NCBI GenBank assembly: GCA_041859045.1
Contig: JBHELB010000030.1
Coordinates: forward strand, 1 to 64,000
Direction of reading: 5' to 3'
From: JBHELB01 sp041859045
GTDB taxonomy: Bacteria; Hydrogenedentota; Hydrogenedentia; Hydrogenedentales; SLHB01
DNA length: 64,000 bases
Under the pieces are notes generated by a model that saw only the letters and a program-made list of their open reading frames with translations, was not told where the DNA came from and ran no database searches. The position numbers and the translations under genes are program-made. This document shows, in pieces, positions 25,732-33,992 of this stretch (position 1 is its first letter; the number at the start of each line of letters is the position of its first letter).

Positions 25732-26759
25732 TATGTGCGTCCTTTGCAAAGCGCGCCGCGTATGCGGTTCACCTGCACGCCCACGGCCAACGCCTGACGC
25801 GCCCAGCCAGAGGAATACCCCAGGTAATCGCACAGTGGCGCGTCGACCGGACGCCAGGTGCGCTTGAACTGCGCGATTCCCGCGGTGCCATACCCCACCA
25901 AGTCCACTTCGGCATGTGTTGCAGCGTACCGTTCGAACACATGCCACCATAGAAGCGACATGGCATTCAGTTTGCGCAGGCGCGCCTCCGCGCCGGCAAG
26001 CATGAAATAGACGCGCTTGGAGTCCGATGCGGTAACCAATGCCGCCGCCGGATCGCCTTGCGCTGACAGGGCGACGAACACGCGAACGGGGCCACATTGC
26101 CGGGCCGTCTCGAGCGTTGCGGTCACATGGAATTCGTCCAGGGGCATATCGAGCCGTTGGCGCGCGTAGCTCGAACGGTACAGCGGATAGAACGTGCGTG
26201 CGTCCTGGGTTTCCTGGATGACGACGCCGGCGTCGCGCGCGGCGCGGAGATGCTGGCGGGCATGGCGGTCGATGCGATGGTGGAAGGTTTCGAACGGCGT
26301 CAGGTGTACGACGGGGGTGCATGTTGCGGCACGGTGTGTGTGAAGAGCCAGCACTTCGTCGTCCGCACGGGAAACCAGACGAATTTCGTGATACCGGCGA
26401 TAGAGGGCGCGAACCAACGCGTTCGCCGCCTCTTGCGGCGCGCCCTGCGCCAACACCAGGCCGTTGTACGCGGTGGCCCAGGGTTTCGTCCCGCGCACAA
26501 CCCCCCAGCGCGCGGCGCGGCGCAAGACGGCGCCTGCCACAAAGCGTCCCTCGGCGTCTCGAATTGCGTGAGCGCGCAGCGTTTGCCCCATGCCCGCCGC
26601 CACCGCTTCAAGCCAGGCGCTTGAATGGTAATACGTGCCCGATGGCGCCCCATGCACAAAGGCATCCCATTCAGTGAGATCAACGCCCTGCTCGACGGCA
26701 AGTTCCTCGTGATTCCACTGTGTGTCGTTGAACCGGGCCGTAGTGAGAGGCGCCGGCAT
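25731..26759 (-). CDS. FemAB/BioF2-like GNAT-fold protein (first of tandem pair)
   Basis: 342 residues (347 if the upstream ATG at 26774 is used). Same architecture as the next gene: WDAFVHGAPSGTYYHSSAWLEAVAAGM at the start, VRVFVALSAQGDPAAALVTAS and YFMLAGAEARLRKLNAMSLLWW in the second lobe, ending DLVGYGTAGIAQFKRTWRP. The two proteins are clearly paralogous but diverged, so a gene duplication followed by separate roles is likely. Promoter at 26808-26836. No cell-wall gene is next to the pair. Confidence 0.78.
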   Translation of the reverse strand: MPAPLTTARFNDTQWNHEELAVEQGVDLTEWDAFVHGAPSGTYYHSSAWLEAVAAGMGQTLRAHAIRDAEGRFVAGAVLRRAARWGVVRGTKPWATAYNGLVLAQGAPQEAANALVRALYRRYHEIRLVSRADDEVLALHTHRAATCTPVVHLTPFETFHHRIDRHARQHLRAARDAGVVIQETQDARTFYPLYRSSYARQRLDMPLDEFHVTATLETARQCGPVRVFVALSAQGDPAAALVTASDSKRVYFMLAGAEARLRKLNAMSLLWWHVFERYAATHAEVDLVGYGTAGIAQFKRTWRPVDAPLCDYLGYSSGWARQALAVGVQVNRIRGALCKGRT

Positions 26760-26807
26760 GGATACTCTGTGCATATAAAGATATTATATATATCATAAGT
26801 TAGTGTA

Positions 26808-26836
26808 ATTGTACAGTGAAGAAATTTGACTGAAAA
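26808..26836 (-). promoter_or_regulatory. Candidate promoter for the FemAB-like pair
   Basis: Minus strand TTTTCA (26836-26831), 17-base spacer, TACAAT (26813-26808), within a strikingly AT-rich 60-base patch (26770-26830). Leader about 40 bases. Confidence 0.4.
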
Positions 26837-26914
26837 CTATTGGGCGCGGGGAGTTCAAGTGTTGTGCGGGCGGAGGCTGAGAAGAACGGGCAGGCCGAGC
26901 GGGTTGCCGCGCGC

Positions 26915-26997
26915 TAGAGCATTTTCACCGAGAATGCCTACGGCGCGCCCGCCAAAGCGGCGTGGTGAAAATGCTCTAATGTCGGAGGCCGTAGGCA
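26915..26997. repeat. Palindromic intergenic repeat with interleaved arms
   Basis: A perfect 15-base inverted repeat TAGAGCATTTTCACC (26915-26929) pairs with GGTGAAAATGCTCTA (26964-26978). A second, 10-base pair TGCCTACGGC (26935-26944) and GCCGTAGGCA (26988-26997) is interleaved with it, so both stems can form together only as a pseudoknot. The outer TAGAGCATTTTC...GAAAATGCTCTA ends and 64-base size resemble the short palindromic repeats of rhizobia and relatives (RIME-like), from memory. No gene is inside. Confidence 0.6.
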
Positions 26998-27014
26998 CAA
27001 AAACGTAAAACGCG

Positions 27015-27830
27015 CTAGCGCGACGAGCCGAGCAGATCGGCGACAAACTGCGACGAGGAACTGGCCCGGAGGAGGGAAGAAGGACTCAGTTGCTGGCGCA
27101 GTTGCGCTTTCGTTTGGTCGATCGTCTGGCGGGCCACTTCAAAATCCTGAATTTGGCCTTGGGTGGTCTGCGCGGCCTCGCTTGCGGCCATGCGTTCCTC
27201 CAATGCCTTTGCGAAGCGTCCCGCCTGAGTTTGCACCCCGGCTCTCGCCTGGTCGACCTGCCCCCGTGCGGATTCAATCGTGTCCAATGCCGCCGCGGCG
27301 CTTTCCGCAGTCGAAAGATCGATGTCTTCGAGCCCGAGCGCTTTGGGCGTGGTGTCCGGCAGATTCAGTTGCGGCCCATTCAGCCCATCCAAGGCGACGG
27401 ACTTTTGCCTGCCACTCAGTACGGCTGTTCCGTTGAACGTCGTGGTGTCCGCCGTGGCCCCGAATTGTCTCAGGGCATCCCTGGCCTGAGACGCAAGTTC
27501 TGCGCGTTGGTCGGGGGAAAGGTCGGCGTTTGCCGCCTTCCCCGCGATTTCCTGGAGCGCGTCAAGTTGCTTCTGTTGCTTGTTGAGGCCGTCCGCGGCG
27601 ACTTGGGCGGCCGTCACTCCTTTCTGATAGATACCCGCTTCGTGCGTGAACTGACGAACTTGTGCCTGTAACCGATCGGAAACGCTCAGTTTCGCGGCGG
27701 TTGTGGCTTGAGGATTCGCGGTGGTTTCCGGACGAGTGGTCTGGGCGGATTGCGCGGCACGAGAAACAGCCGTCTGCCCCTGCGTCTGCAGGGCGATGGC
27801 TGGATTCGTGTTATCGACGCGCATCCCCAT
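27015..27830 (-). CDS. Divergent flagellin-like protein
   Basis: 271 residues. The layout follows the conserved ends of flagellin: MRVDNTNPAIALQ at the start, helical D0/D1-type stretch with VSDRLQAQVRQFTHEAGIYQKGV and ANADLSPDQRAELASQARDALRQF, then TTTFNGTAVLSG (flagellin TxFNGxxLL), IDLSTAESAAAALDTIESARGQVDQARAGVQTQAGRF (flagellin STxxxA...ID.A...V...RA..GA..NRF). The C-terminal export helix is altered (LSPSSLLRASSSSQFVADLL). It may be a minor filament, junction (FlgL-like) or repurposed protein. GGGGGAA site before the ATG; strong sigma-70 rather than sigma-28 promoter. It is isolated from other flagellar genes. Confidence 0.65.
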   Translation of the reverse strand: MGMRVDNTNPAIALQTQGQTAVSRAAQSAQTTRPETTANPQATTAAKLSVSDRLQAQVRQFTHEAGIYQKGVTAAQVAADGLNKQQKQLDALQEIAGKAANADLSPDQRAELASQARDALRQFGATADTTTFNGTAVLSGRQKSVALDGLNGPQLNLPDTTPKALGLEDIDLSTAESAAAALDTIESARGQVDQARAGVQTQAGRFAKALEERMAASEAAQTTQGQIQDFEVARQTIDQTKAQLRQQLSPSSLLRASSSSQFVADLLGSSR

Positions 27831-27898
27831 TTGAATTCCCCCTGGCCTATTTTCCCGCTTGCCCTAAACGCCTGTGTCTATCAGATTCAACCAAGCGG

Positions 27899-27926
27899 AT
27901 TATAGCATATTTTTGGTGTGATGCAA
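27899..27926 (-). promoter_or_regulatory. Strong extended -10 promoter for the flagellin-like gene
   Basis: Minus strand TTGCAT (27926-27921), 16-base spacer, TATAAT (27904-27899), preceded by TGC (extended -10). Leader about 60 bases to the ATG at 27830. Confidence 0.65.
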
Positions 27927-27981
27927 GTATTGCCCGCAAGGAACTGTAGTTTTAATTGAATAAAGCATTTTTAAAGCTTGA

Positions 27982-28731
27982 CTAATTCACTTGAACGAGC
28001 GGACGGAGGGTTTCCAGGCGCTTTGCACCAATTCCTGGGACGTTATCTAGGTCGTCCACCGTACGGAAAGGCTGGGCCGAACGAGTGCGAATGATTTCGT
28101 CCGCCAGCTTCGGTCCAATACCGGGCAAAGTCTCCAAGACGTCGCGGGATGCCGTGTTGACGTTGATGCGGCCGGTACTCGGGGACAGGGGCGCAGGGGA
28201 GGTTTTCGTTTCCGCCGTGGCGCTGGCCTCCCAAGCCGACAGTTGGTATTGAGGCGGATTCAACTCCAGTCCCGAGGGCGCATCGGGGTCAGGCGGACCA
28301 CTCATGCGGCGCGGGACGACCAAGGTGGTTCCGTCCAGCAGCGGCGCGGCGAGGTTGATGTTTTCGAGGTCGGCCATATTGAGCGTTCCGCCCGCCTCGT
28401 CGAGAAGGTCTTGGACGCGGACGTCGCCTTCTAATGTGTAGACACCCGGGTGGGCGATGGCGCCTTTGATTCCCACGCGGATTGAGGCGATCGATGGGGC
28501 CTCTGGGTTAGCGGAGGGCTCGGGAGCGATGGAAACGGCGGGTGCGGCGGGAATGGATGAGGGGGGCGGCGCCGCGTAGACAACAGCGGTTGTCGTTGGC
28601 GCAGTGGTTTGAGTGGGGGCGCTGGGCGGCGTGGAAGGGCGAAGCCACAGCACGAGACTGCCGAGGACGATTGCGCCGGCAAACGCAAGGAGGACCCACT
28701 GTTCCTTACGAGTGAGCAGGCGGCTCAGCAT
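27982..28731 (-). CDS. ComEA-like helix-hairpin-helix DNA-binding protein
   Basis: 249 residues. N-terminal membrane helix (about 13-31, VLLAFAGAIVLGSLVLWL), a proline/alanine-rich spacer (32-80), an SLBB-like domain (IRVGIKGAIAHPGVYTLEGDVRVQDLLDEAGG), and at the C-terminus two helix-hairpin-helix motifs (INVNTASRDVLETLPGIGPKLADEIIRTR; VDDLDNVPGIGAKRLETLRPLV). The fold order is that of ComEA, the membrane receptor that pulls DNA into the periplasm during natural transformation. No comEC or pilus gene is adjacent, so the role is inferred. GAGGGG site before ATG, own promoter. Confidence 0.85.
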   Translation of the reverse strand: MLSRLLTRKEQWVLLAFAGAIVLGSLVLWLRPSTPPSAPTQTTAPTTTAVVYAAPPPSSIPAAPAVSIAPEPSANPEAPSIASIRVGIKGAIAHPGVYTLEGDVRVQDLLDEAGGTLNMADLENINLAAPLLDGTTLVVPRRMSGPPDPDAPSGLELNPPQYQLSAWEASATAETKTSPAPLSPSTGRINVNTASRDVLETLPGIGPKLADEIIRTRSAQPFRTVDDLDNVPGIGAKRLETLRPLVQVN

Positions 28732-28771
28732 AGGTAACCCCTCTGTGCCCTATTTCATAGTCCCCCCCTGC

Positions 28772-28800
28772 CTTATACGGGGTTGTGGGGAGGATTGCAA
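28772..28800 (-). promoter_or_regulatory. Sigma-70 promoter for the comEA-like gene
   Basis: Minus strand TTGCAA (28800-28795), 17-base spacer, TATAAG (28777-28772). Leader about 35 bases. Confidence 0.65.
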
Positions 28801-28898
28801 ATTGGGTGAGTAATGTCTGTCTGTGCACTTGGAATTTCTTACTGATGCACGGAATAGACTTTTTGCAGATCGCAGGACTGGTTTAGCGGTGCGACTGC

Positions 28899-28927
28899 TT
28901 GACGCGCCGAGTCCGCTTGTCCACAAT
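28899..28927 (+). promoter_or_regulatory. Sigma-70 promoter for the acetyl esterase
   Basis: TTGACG (28899-28904), 17-base spacer, CACAAT (28922-28927); start near 28934, leaving about 23 bases with the AAGGAGGAAG ribosome site before ATG 28957. Confidence 0.6.
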
Positions 28928-28956
28928 GGGCGATGCTCGTGGAGCAAGGAGGAAGT

Positions 28957-29907
28957 ATGTTCGCGTATGACATGCCGTTGGACCAATTACAAACCCTTAC
29001 CCTGCCTCAGAACAAAGCGCCCGATTTTGACGCGTTTTGGAAGTCGGCGTTGATGCGTAGCGAGGAGCAGCCGCTCGCGCCACAGTCAGAGTTACTCGAA
29101 TATCCCATCCCCGACCTCCGCATCGAGCGGGTCTCGTTCGCGGCGTACGACGGGGGTCGCATTGTGGGGTGGGCGCTCAGTCCGAAGTCCGTTGCGCGGC
29201 GGCCCACGCTTATCTTCTGGCACGGTTACGGCGGCGATCGCGGTAAAGTTTTCGATTACCTTCCTTGGGCGCTCCAAGGGCTGACCGTGTTGAGCTTTGA
29301 CGTGCGCGGGCAACTTGGCGAGAGCAGCGACGCGGCGGAATACCCCGGTGGGCGCACCGGCGGCTGGATTTCGCAGGGGTTACTCGATCCCGCGCGCTAT
29401 TTCCTGACGCGCGCGTATATCGATACCACCCGCGCGCTCGATTACGCTGGAACCCGCGACGATGTGGATTCGGAGCGTATTGGCGTAACGGGATGCAGTC
29501 AGGGCGGCGGACTTTCGCTCGCCGCGGCGGCGCTCGACCGGAGACCGGTGCTTTGCGTTGCGGATATCCCCGGATTCTGTCATTTCCGGCGCACGCTCAC
29601 GCTCACCCGAGTACCGCCGTGGACCGATCTGACGGTCTATTTCCAGCGCCGTCCGCAGGACGTCGAACAAGGCATGCGCACGCTGAGCTACGTCGAGATT
29701 AACAATCTTGCCGATCGCATCACGTGCCCCACGCTGATCTCCTCGGGGCTGATCGACGAGCTATGCCCGCCCTCGACCGTCTACGCCGCGTTCAACCGCA
29801 TTCCCGCCCAGGAAAAGCGCATCGTGCCCTTCGCATTCAGTGGACACGAGGGGGGATTGATCCGCGATGAGATGGTGGGTTGGGTGCGCCGCCACCTTTT
29901 TGCGTAG
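28957..29907 (+). CDS. Acetyl xylan esterase / cephalosporin-C deacetylase family hydrolase
   Basis: 316 residues, alpha/beta hydrolase, no signal peptide. AXE1-type layout: N-terminal FDAFWKSAL, oxyanion region FWHGYGGDRGKVFDYLPW, the RGQ motif (FDVRGQLGESSD), nucleophile GCSQGGGLSLAAAALD, and late Asp and His (LIDELCPPSTVYAAFN; FSGHEGG). The family removes acetyl groups from short xylo-oligosaccharides and other small esters, usually in the cytosol as hexamers. The start at 28957 is set by AAGGAGG. It stands alone on its own transcript. Natural substrate cannot be told. Confidence 0.88.
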   Translation: MFAYDMPLDQLQTLTLPQNKAPDFDAFWKSALMRSEEQPLAPQSELLEYPIPDLRIERVSFAAYDGGRIVGWALSPKSVARRPTLIFWHGYGGDRGKVFDYLPWALQGLTVLSFDVRGQLGESSDAAEYPGGRTGGWISQGLLDPARYFLTRAYIDTTRALDYAGTRDDVDSERIGVTGCSQGGGLSLAAAALDRRPVLCVADIPGFCHFRRTLTLTRVPPWTDLTVYFQRRPQDVEQGMRTLSYVEINNLADRITCPTLISSGLIDELCPPSTVYAAFNRIPAQEKRIVPFAFSGHEGGLIRDEMVGWVRRHLFA

Positions 29908-29983
29908 CGGAAAAGGAAAACAGGAGCGGACGCCGTGTCCACTCGATTCCGGCATCCACTGACGGCCTTCTCAATAGGAGGGT

Positions 29984-30012
29984 TTGCGCGTCCCGGGCTC
30001 AGCCGCTACAAT
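29984..30012 (+). promoter_or_regulatory. Sigma-70 promoter for the kdsD-kdsA operon
   Basis: TTGCGC (29984-29989), 17-base spacer, TACAAT (30007-30012), the same hexamers as at 4301-4329. Leader about 50 bases. Confidence 0.6.
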
Positions 30013-30069
30013 ACGGGTCTTTGAGGGGGGCCGAATTCGGGCTCGTATCCTTTCATGTATAGGAGATAG

Positions 30070-31053
30070 ATGGACATTCGTGCGGCCATTTCGACGGCCT
30101 TGGAGGTCGAACGCGACGCGATCGAACAGGTCCGGTCGCGGGTAGGCGAGCGTTCGGAGGAGGCTGTGCGCCTGCTGAACGCCTGTACCGGCCGCGTGAT
30201 CGTGACGGGGATGGGGAAGGCGGGCCTGGTCGGACGTAAGATCGCCGCCACATTTTCGAGCACGGGGACGCCCGCGCATTTCATGCACCCCACCGAAGCG
30301 GTCCACGGCGACCTGGGCATGGTGACGTCGCACGACGTGGTGCTCGCGTTGTCCAACAGCGGCGAGACCCAGGAATTGCTCGGCATTCTTCCATACCTGC
30401 GGGCGCTGGGAGTCCATATTATTGCGCTCACCGGCAGCGCCGATTCGAGTTTGGCGCGGCACAGCGACGTTGTGATTGATGTTGGCGTGGGCCGCGAAGC
30501 CGACCCGCTAGGGATCGTGCCGACGGCGAGCACGACCGCCATGCTGGCCATGGGCGACGCGCTTGCCGCCGCACTGATGGCGATGCGCGGGTTCACGCGT
30601 GATGACTACGCGCTCACGCATCCCGGCGGCTCTCTTGGAAGGAGTCTGTTGTCACGGGTCGAGGATCTGATGATTATGGAAGATCACGTGCCCGTCGCGC
30701 CGTCGAGCATCACGGTGCGCGAAGCGGTCTTAATCATGTCTTCGAAGCGCCTTGGCGCGGTCTTTTTCACCGGGGCGGACGGACGACTCGAGGGTATTCT
30801 GACCGACGGCGACCTGCGTCGGCTGTTCTCCAAACACGAGGAGCCCCTGCGCGCGCAGGCGCATGAGGCGATGGTCCGGAATCCCAAACGCATTACCCCC
30901 GGCGTCCGTGCCGTGGAAGCGCTGCGTCTGATGGAGAATCACGCGATCACGATCCTGCCCGTCGTCGACGAACAGGAGCGACCCGTCGGCGCGTTGCACA
31001 TGCACGATCTGGTCAAAGCGGGCCTGGTCCTCTGGAGGCCTCTCGATACATGA
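30070..31053 (+). CDS. kdsD: Arabinose-5-phosphate isomerase KdsD
   Basis: 327 residues. Converts ribulose 5-phosphate to arabinose 5-phosphate, the first step to KDO for lipopolysaccharide. SIS domain (about 30-165: [48 protein letters not shown]) followed by two CBS domains (about 205-260 and 270-325: [39 protein letters not shown]). Length and order fit KdsD/KpsF/GutQ. AGGAGATAG site before ATG. It overlaps kdsA by 4 bases (ATGA), so the two KDO steps are translationally coupled. Confidence 0.95.
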   Translation: MDIRAAISTALEVERDAIEQVRSRVGERSEEAVRLLNACTGRVIVTGMGKAGLVGRKIAATFSSTGTPAHFMHPTEAVHGDLGMVTSHDVVLALSNSGETQELLGILPYLRALGVHIIALTGSADSSLARHSDVVIDVGVGREADPLGIVPTASTTAMLAMGDALAAALMAMRGFTRDDYALTHPGGSLGRSLLSRVEDLMIMEDHVPVAPSSITVREAVLIMSSKRLGAVFFTGADGRLEGILTDGDLRRLFSKHEEPLRAQAHEAMVRNPKRITPGVRAVEALRLMENHAITILPVVDEQERPVGALHMHDLVKAGLVLWRPLDT

Positions 31054-31871
31054 ACTTCTGCATGATGGCCGACTTCTGTTTTATCGCGGGGCCGTGCGTT
31101 ATCGAAAGCGAAGAAGAAACGCTCGAAATCGCCCGGCGGCTCAAGACCATTACCGCGCGCTATCCCGTCGCGTTCGTGTTCAAAGCCAGTTTCGACAAGG
31201 CCAACCGCACTTCTTCCGGCGCCTATCGCGGGCCGGGTCTCGATAAGGGCCTCGAGATTCTCGCGAAGGTGAAAGAAGAGTGCGGCGTCTTGGTCACGAC
31301 CGACATTCACGAGCCCTATCAAGCACCCGATGTTGCGGAAGTGGTCGACGTGATCCAAATTCCCGCGTACCTGTGCAGACAGACCGACCTGATCGTTGCG
31401 GCCGCCTGCACCCTCAAGCCGTTGAACATCAAGAAGGCCCAGTTTATGGCGCCCGACGACATGCAGTACGTCGCCGACAAGGCGCGCGCCGTGGGCAATA
31501 GCCAGATTGCGCTTACCGAACGCGGCACGTGTTTTGGCTACAACAACCTCGTCGTCGATTTCCGCGCGCTCGGGCAGATGCGCGCGCTCGGATACCCCGT
31601 GATTTTCGACGCGACGCATTCTGTGCAGATTCCGTCGCAAGGCGGTCGCTCGATGGGGCGCCGCGAATTTGTGCGGCCTTTGGCCCGCGCTGCGGCGGCG
31701 TATGGAATCGACGGCCTGTTTTGCGAGACCCACCCCGACCCCGCGCGGGCGAAGTCGGATGGTCCCAACATGTTGCCTTTGGATGAAGTAGATGCTCTGC
31801 TGCGCGAAGTGCTGGCCGTCCGGGCGGCGCTGTCCGAGTTGGCGGAGCCGCCGGATAGCCCGGCTCAGTAA
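31050..31871 (+). CDS. kdsA: KDO-8-phosphate synthase KdsA
   Basis: 273 residues. Condenses arabinose 5-phosphate with phosphoenolpyruvate to KDO-8-phosphate. Family motifs: [73 protein letters not shown]. The Cys in AGPCVIES is the metal-ligand position of the metal-dependent class (Aquifex type), where E. coli has Asn, so this enzyme is predicted to need a divalent metal. Coupled to kdsD by an ATGA overlap. Confidence 0.96.
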   Translation: MNFCMMADFCFIAGPCVIESEEETLEIARRLKTITARYPVAFVFKASFDKANRTSSGAYRGPGLDKGLEILAKVKEECGVLVTTDIHEPYQAPDVAEVVDVIQIPAYLCRQTDLIVAAACTLKPLNIKKAQFMAPDDMQYVADKARAVGNSQIALTERGTCFGYNNLVVDFRALGQMRALGYPVIFDATHSVQIPSQGGRSMGRREFVRPLARAAAAYGIDGLFCETHPDPARAKSDGPNMLPLDEVDALLREVLAVRAALSELAEPPDSPAQ

Positions 31872-31901
31872 CTCGCTGCAGAGCGAAGAAGGAGACTCCC
31901 C

Positions 31902-32900
31902 ATGACCGCACCCCTGGGCGAAGGCGTCATCGCCAATGCATTCACCGTTTTTGATGAAAGCTACGCCATTGACGAGGCTGGACAACGGAATTTCCTCGAT
32001 GCCCTTGTCGACACTCACGAGGTTGACGCCTATTTTGTGCGCTCGGGAATGGGGCAGATGTACACATTCGAATTCGACGACGTTGTTCAGATTGCGAAAA
32101 TCGCGTGTGACCACCTTGCCGGGAAAGGCGCAGTGCTTGTTGGCGCGGCGGGTGTCTGGGATCGCAACTGGGACGTACGCCCGGACCCGGAAACGTTCAT
32201 TACGCAGGCGGTTGAACTGAGCAAGATTTCAGAGGACCTCGGCGCGGCCGGTGTCGTGCATACGATGCCGGAAGCCATCAAACCCAGCGCGGGCCGCAGC
32301 GCGGTCGATATCACGATCGAATACCTGACCCGCATCAGCGACGCCGTCAAGATCCCCATTTTCATGTACCAACCGCCGGGTACCGATGAGGCGTACCGCG
32401 CGACGCCGGAATCCGTGCGGCGTTTCATGGAGATTCCCCGCGTCAAGGGCATCAAAATCTCGACCGACAACGCGGCGTACATCTTGGACATCATATGGGC
32501 GACGCGCGGAACGCACTTCGGCTTTATTAATGGCGCGGAGACCGCGCTTCTCGCCGGTCTGGCCGTGGGCAGCCGCGCGGTGATCGGGCAGGGCGCGTGC
32601 ATGTCGCCCAAAATCCTGCAGGAAGTTTTCCGCCGTTTTGACGCAGGAGACTTGGCCGGCGCGTTGGATGCACAGCGCAGCACCAACGTGCTCGTGCAGA
32701 AGTGCGTCCATGCGGTGGATTTCTACAAACGCTACCTCAATGAAAAGGGGTATCGTATGCCGGTCGTGAATCGACCCACGACCAGCAACCCGTACTGGAA
32801 AGGCCCGCGCGCGATGACGGACGCCGAGCATAGTGAATACAAGGCCCTGTTTGAGAACGAATTGACCAAATACGGTGCAGTGTTGCCGTCGCGCGCATAG
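31902..32900 (+). CDS. DapA/N-acetylneuraminate lyase superfamily protein
   Basis: 332 residues, TIM-barrel class I aldolase family. Schiff-base lysine in VKGIKISTDNA, and IPIFMYQPPGTDEAY in place of the family's YNxPxR. Typical DapA is about 290 residues; this one has a C-terminal extension (YWKGPRAMTDAEHSEYKALFENELTKY). It could act on dihydrodipicolinate precursors or a 2-keto-3-deoxy sugar acid; the changed YNxP motif makes true DapA unlikely. AGAAGGAGA site; 30 bases after kdsA and probably in the same operon, which favours a sugar-acid role (inference). Confidence 0.8.
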   Translation: MTAPLGEGVIANAFTVFDESYAIDEAGQRNFLDALVDTHEVDAYFVRSGMGQMYTFEFDDVVQIAKIACDHLAGKGAVLVGAAGVWDRNWDVRPDPETFITQAVELSKISEDLGAAGVVHTMPEAIKPSAGRSAVDITIEYLTRISDAVKIPIFMYQPPGTDEAYRATPESVRRFMEIPRVKGIKISTDNAAYILDIIWATRGTHFGFINGAETALLAGLAVGSRAVIGQGACMSPKILQEVFRRFDAGDLAGALDAQRSTNVLVQKCVHAVDFYKRYLNEKGYRMPVVNRPTTSNPYWKGPRAMTDAEHSEYKALFENELTKYGAVLPSRA

Positions 32901-32933
32901 GGAAAGCGAACGGCGATCAAGGGGGTGACGCAG

Positions 32934-33902
32934 ATGAAGGTATTGGTAACGGGCGGCGCGGGCTTTATCGGATCGCACCTGTGCGAAGCGTTGACAAAAG
33001 AAGGGCATCACGTCTTTGTGCTCGACGATCTCAGCACGGGCCGGTTCGAAAACATCGAACATATCCCCGGTCTGACCTGCGTCATCGACTCGACGCTAAA
33101 CCAGGACATCGTGCGCGATCTCGTGCGCGAGGTGGACGAGGTCTATCACCTGGCGGCGACCGTCGGCGTACAACTCGTCGTCGAGCAGCCCACGCGTACG
33201 ATCATCAACAACATTCGCGGCACCGAAACCGTCCTCGAAGAAACCTCGCGCTACCGCCGTCGTCTGTTGATCACCTCGACCAGCGAGGTATACGGACGCG
33301 GCACCAAGCGCGTGTTCCAGGAAGACGACGACCGCCTCATGGGGCCGACAAGTCTCACGCGCTGGTGCTATGCGGCATCCAAGGCGATTGACGAATTCCT
33401 CGCGCTGGGATTCTGGCGCGAAAAGCGCCTGTCCGTCGTGATTGTGCGCCTATTTAACACCGTTGGCCCGCGCCAGACCGGCCGCTACGGCATGGTCATT
33501 CCGCGCCTCGTGCGCCAAGCGCTCAGCAACGAGCCGCTAACCGTTTTCGGCGACGGCCAACAGACGCGCTGCTTTACCTACGTCGGCGATGTCGTGCCCG
33601 CGCTTATGAAGCTCATGGGCAAACGCGAGATCGCGGGCGAGGTGTTCAATATCGGCAACGCCAACGGGGTGACTATCGAACAGCTCGCGAGAAAAATCAT
33701 CGAGCAGACCGGAAGTACGTCGGAAATTCACTATATCCCCTACGATCAGGCGTACGGTCCCGGCTATGAAGATATGCGCCACCGTGAGCCAAGCCTCGAG
33801 AAGATCAAAGAAGCAATCGGATATGAGCCGCGGACCTCGTTGGATCAGATTCTCGACGCCGTGATCGCTGAGGCCCGCACGAAACCAGGTTCCGGCGCGT
33901 AG
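32934..33902 (+). CDS. NAD-dependent sugar-nucleotide epimerase/dehydratase (extended SDR)
   Basis: 322 residues. Rossmann start VTGGAGFIGSHLCEAL, catalytic Ser/Tyr/Lys seen in TSTSEVYGRG and CYAASKAIDEF (YxxxK), and the extended-SDR blocks RLFNTVGPRQTGRYGMVIPRLV and VFGDGQQTRCFTYVGDVVPAL. Closest types are UDP-glucuronate decarboxylase and UDP-glucose/dTDP-glucose 4-epimerase or dehydratase; the exact reaction is not decided. ATG 32934 has AAGGGGG 8 bases before it; an upstream GTG is less likely. It closes the KDO gene cluster and ends at a strong terminator, so it probably serves surface glycan synthesis. Confidence 0.87.
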   Translation: MKVLVTGGAGFIGSHLCEALTKEGHHVFVLDDLSTGRFENIEHIPGLTCVIDSTLNQDIVRDLVREVDEVYHLAATVGVQLVVEQPTRTIINNIRGTETVLEETSRYRRRLLITSTSEVYGRGTKRVFQEDDDRLMGPTSLTRWCYAASKAIDEFLALGFWREKRLSVVIVRLFNTVGPRQTGRYGMVIPRLVRQALSNEPLTVFGDGQQTRCFTYVGDVVPALMKLMGKREIAGEVFNIGNANGVTIEQLARKIIEQTGSTSEIHYIPYDQAYGPGYEDMRHREPSLEKIKEAIGYEPRTSLDQILDAVIAEARTKPGSGA

Positions 33903-33927
33903 CGTCGCACGGCCTAGAAAAACACAG

Positions 33928-33964
33928 CGCGCAGCCGAAAGTCTTTCGGCTGCGCGTTTTCTTT
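33928..33964. terminator. Bidirectional rho-independent terminator
   Basis: 13-base GC-rich stem (33928-33940 with 33944-33956) with a 3-base loop, followed by TTTTCTTT on the plus strand; on the minus strand the stem is followed after a few bases by TTTTT. It lies between the convergent epimerase and beta-helix genes. Confidence 0.9.
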
Positions 33965-33992
33965 GGAAGGTCTCGGTGTGCCTCGGTCTCTT

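Noticed and set aside
30939..32114. A 391-codon minus-strand open frame opposite kdsA
   Set aside because: Antisense to kdsA with no domain; the plus-strand genes have coupled starts and known motifs.
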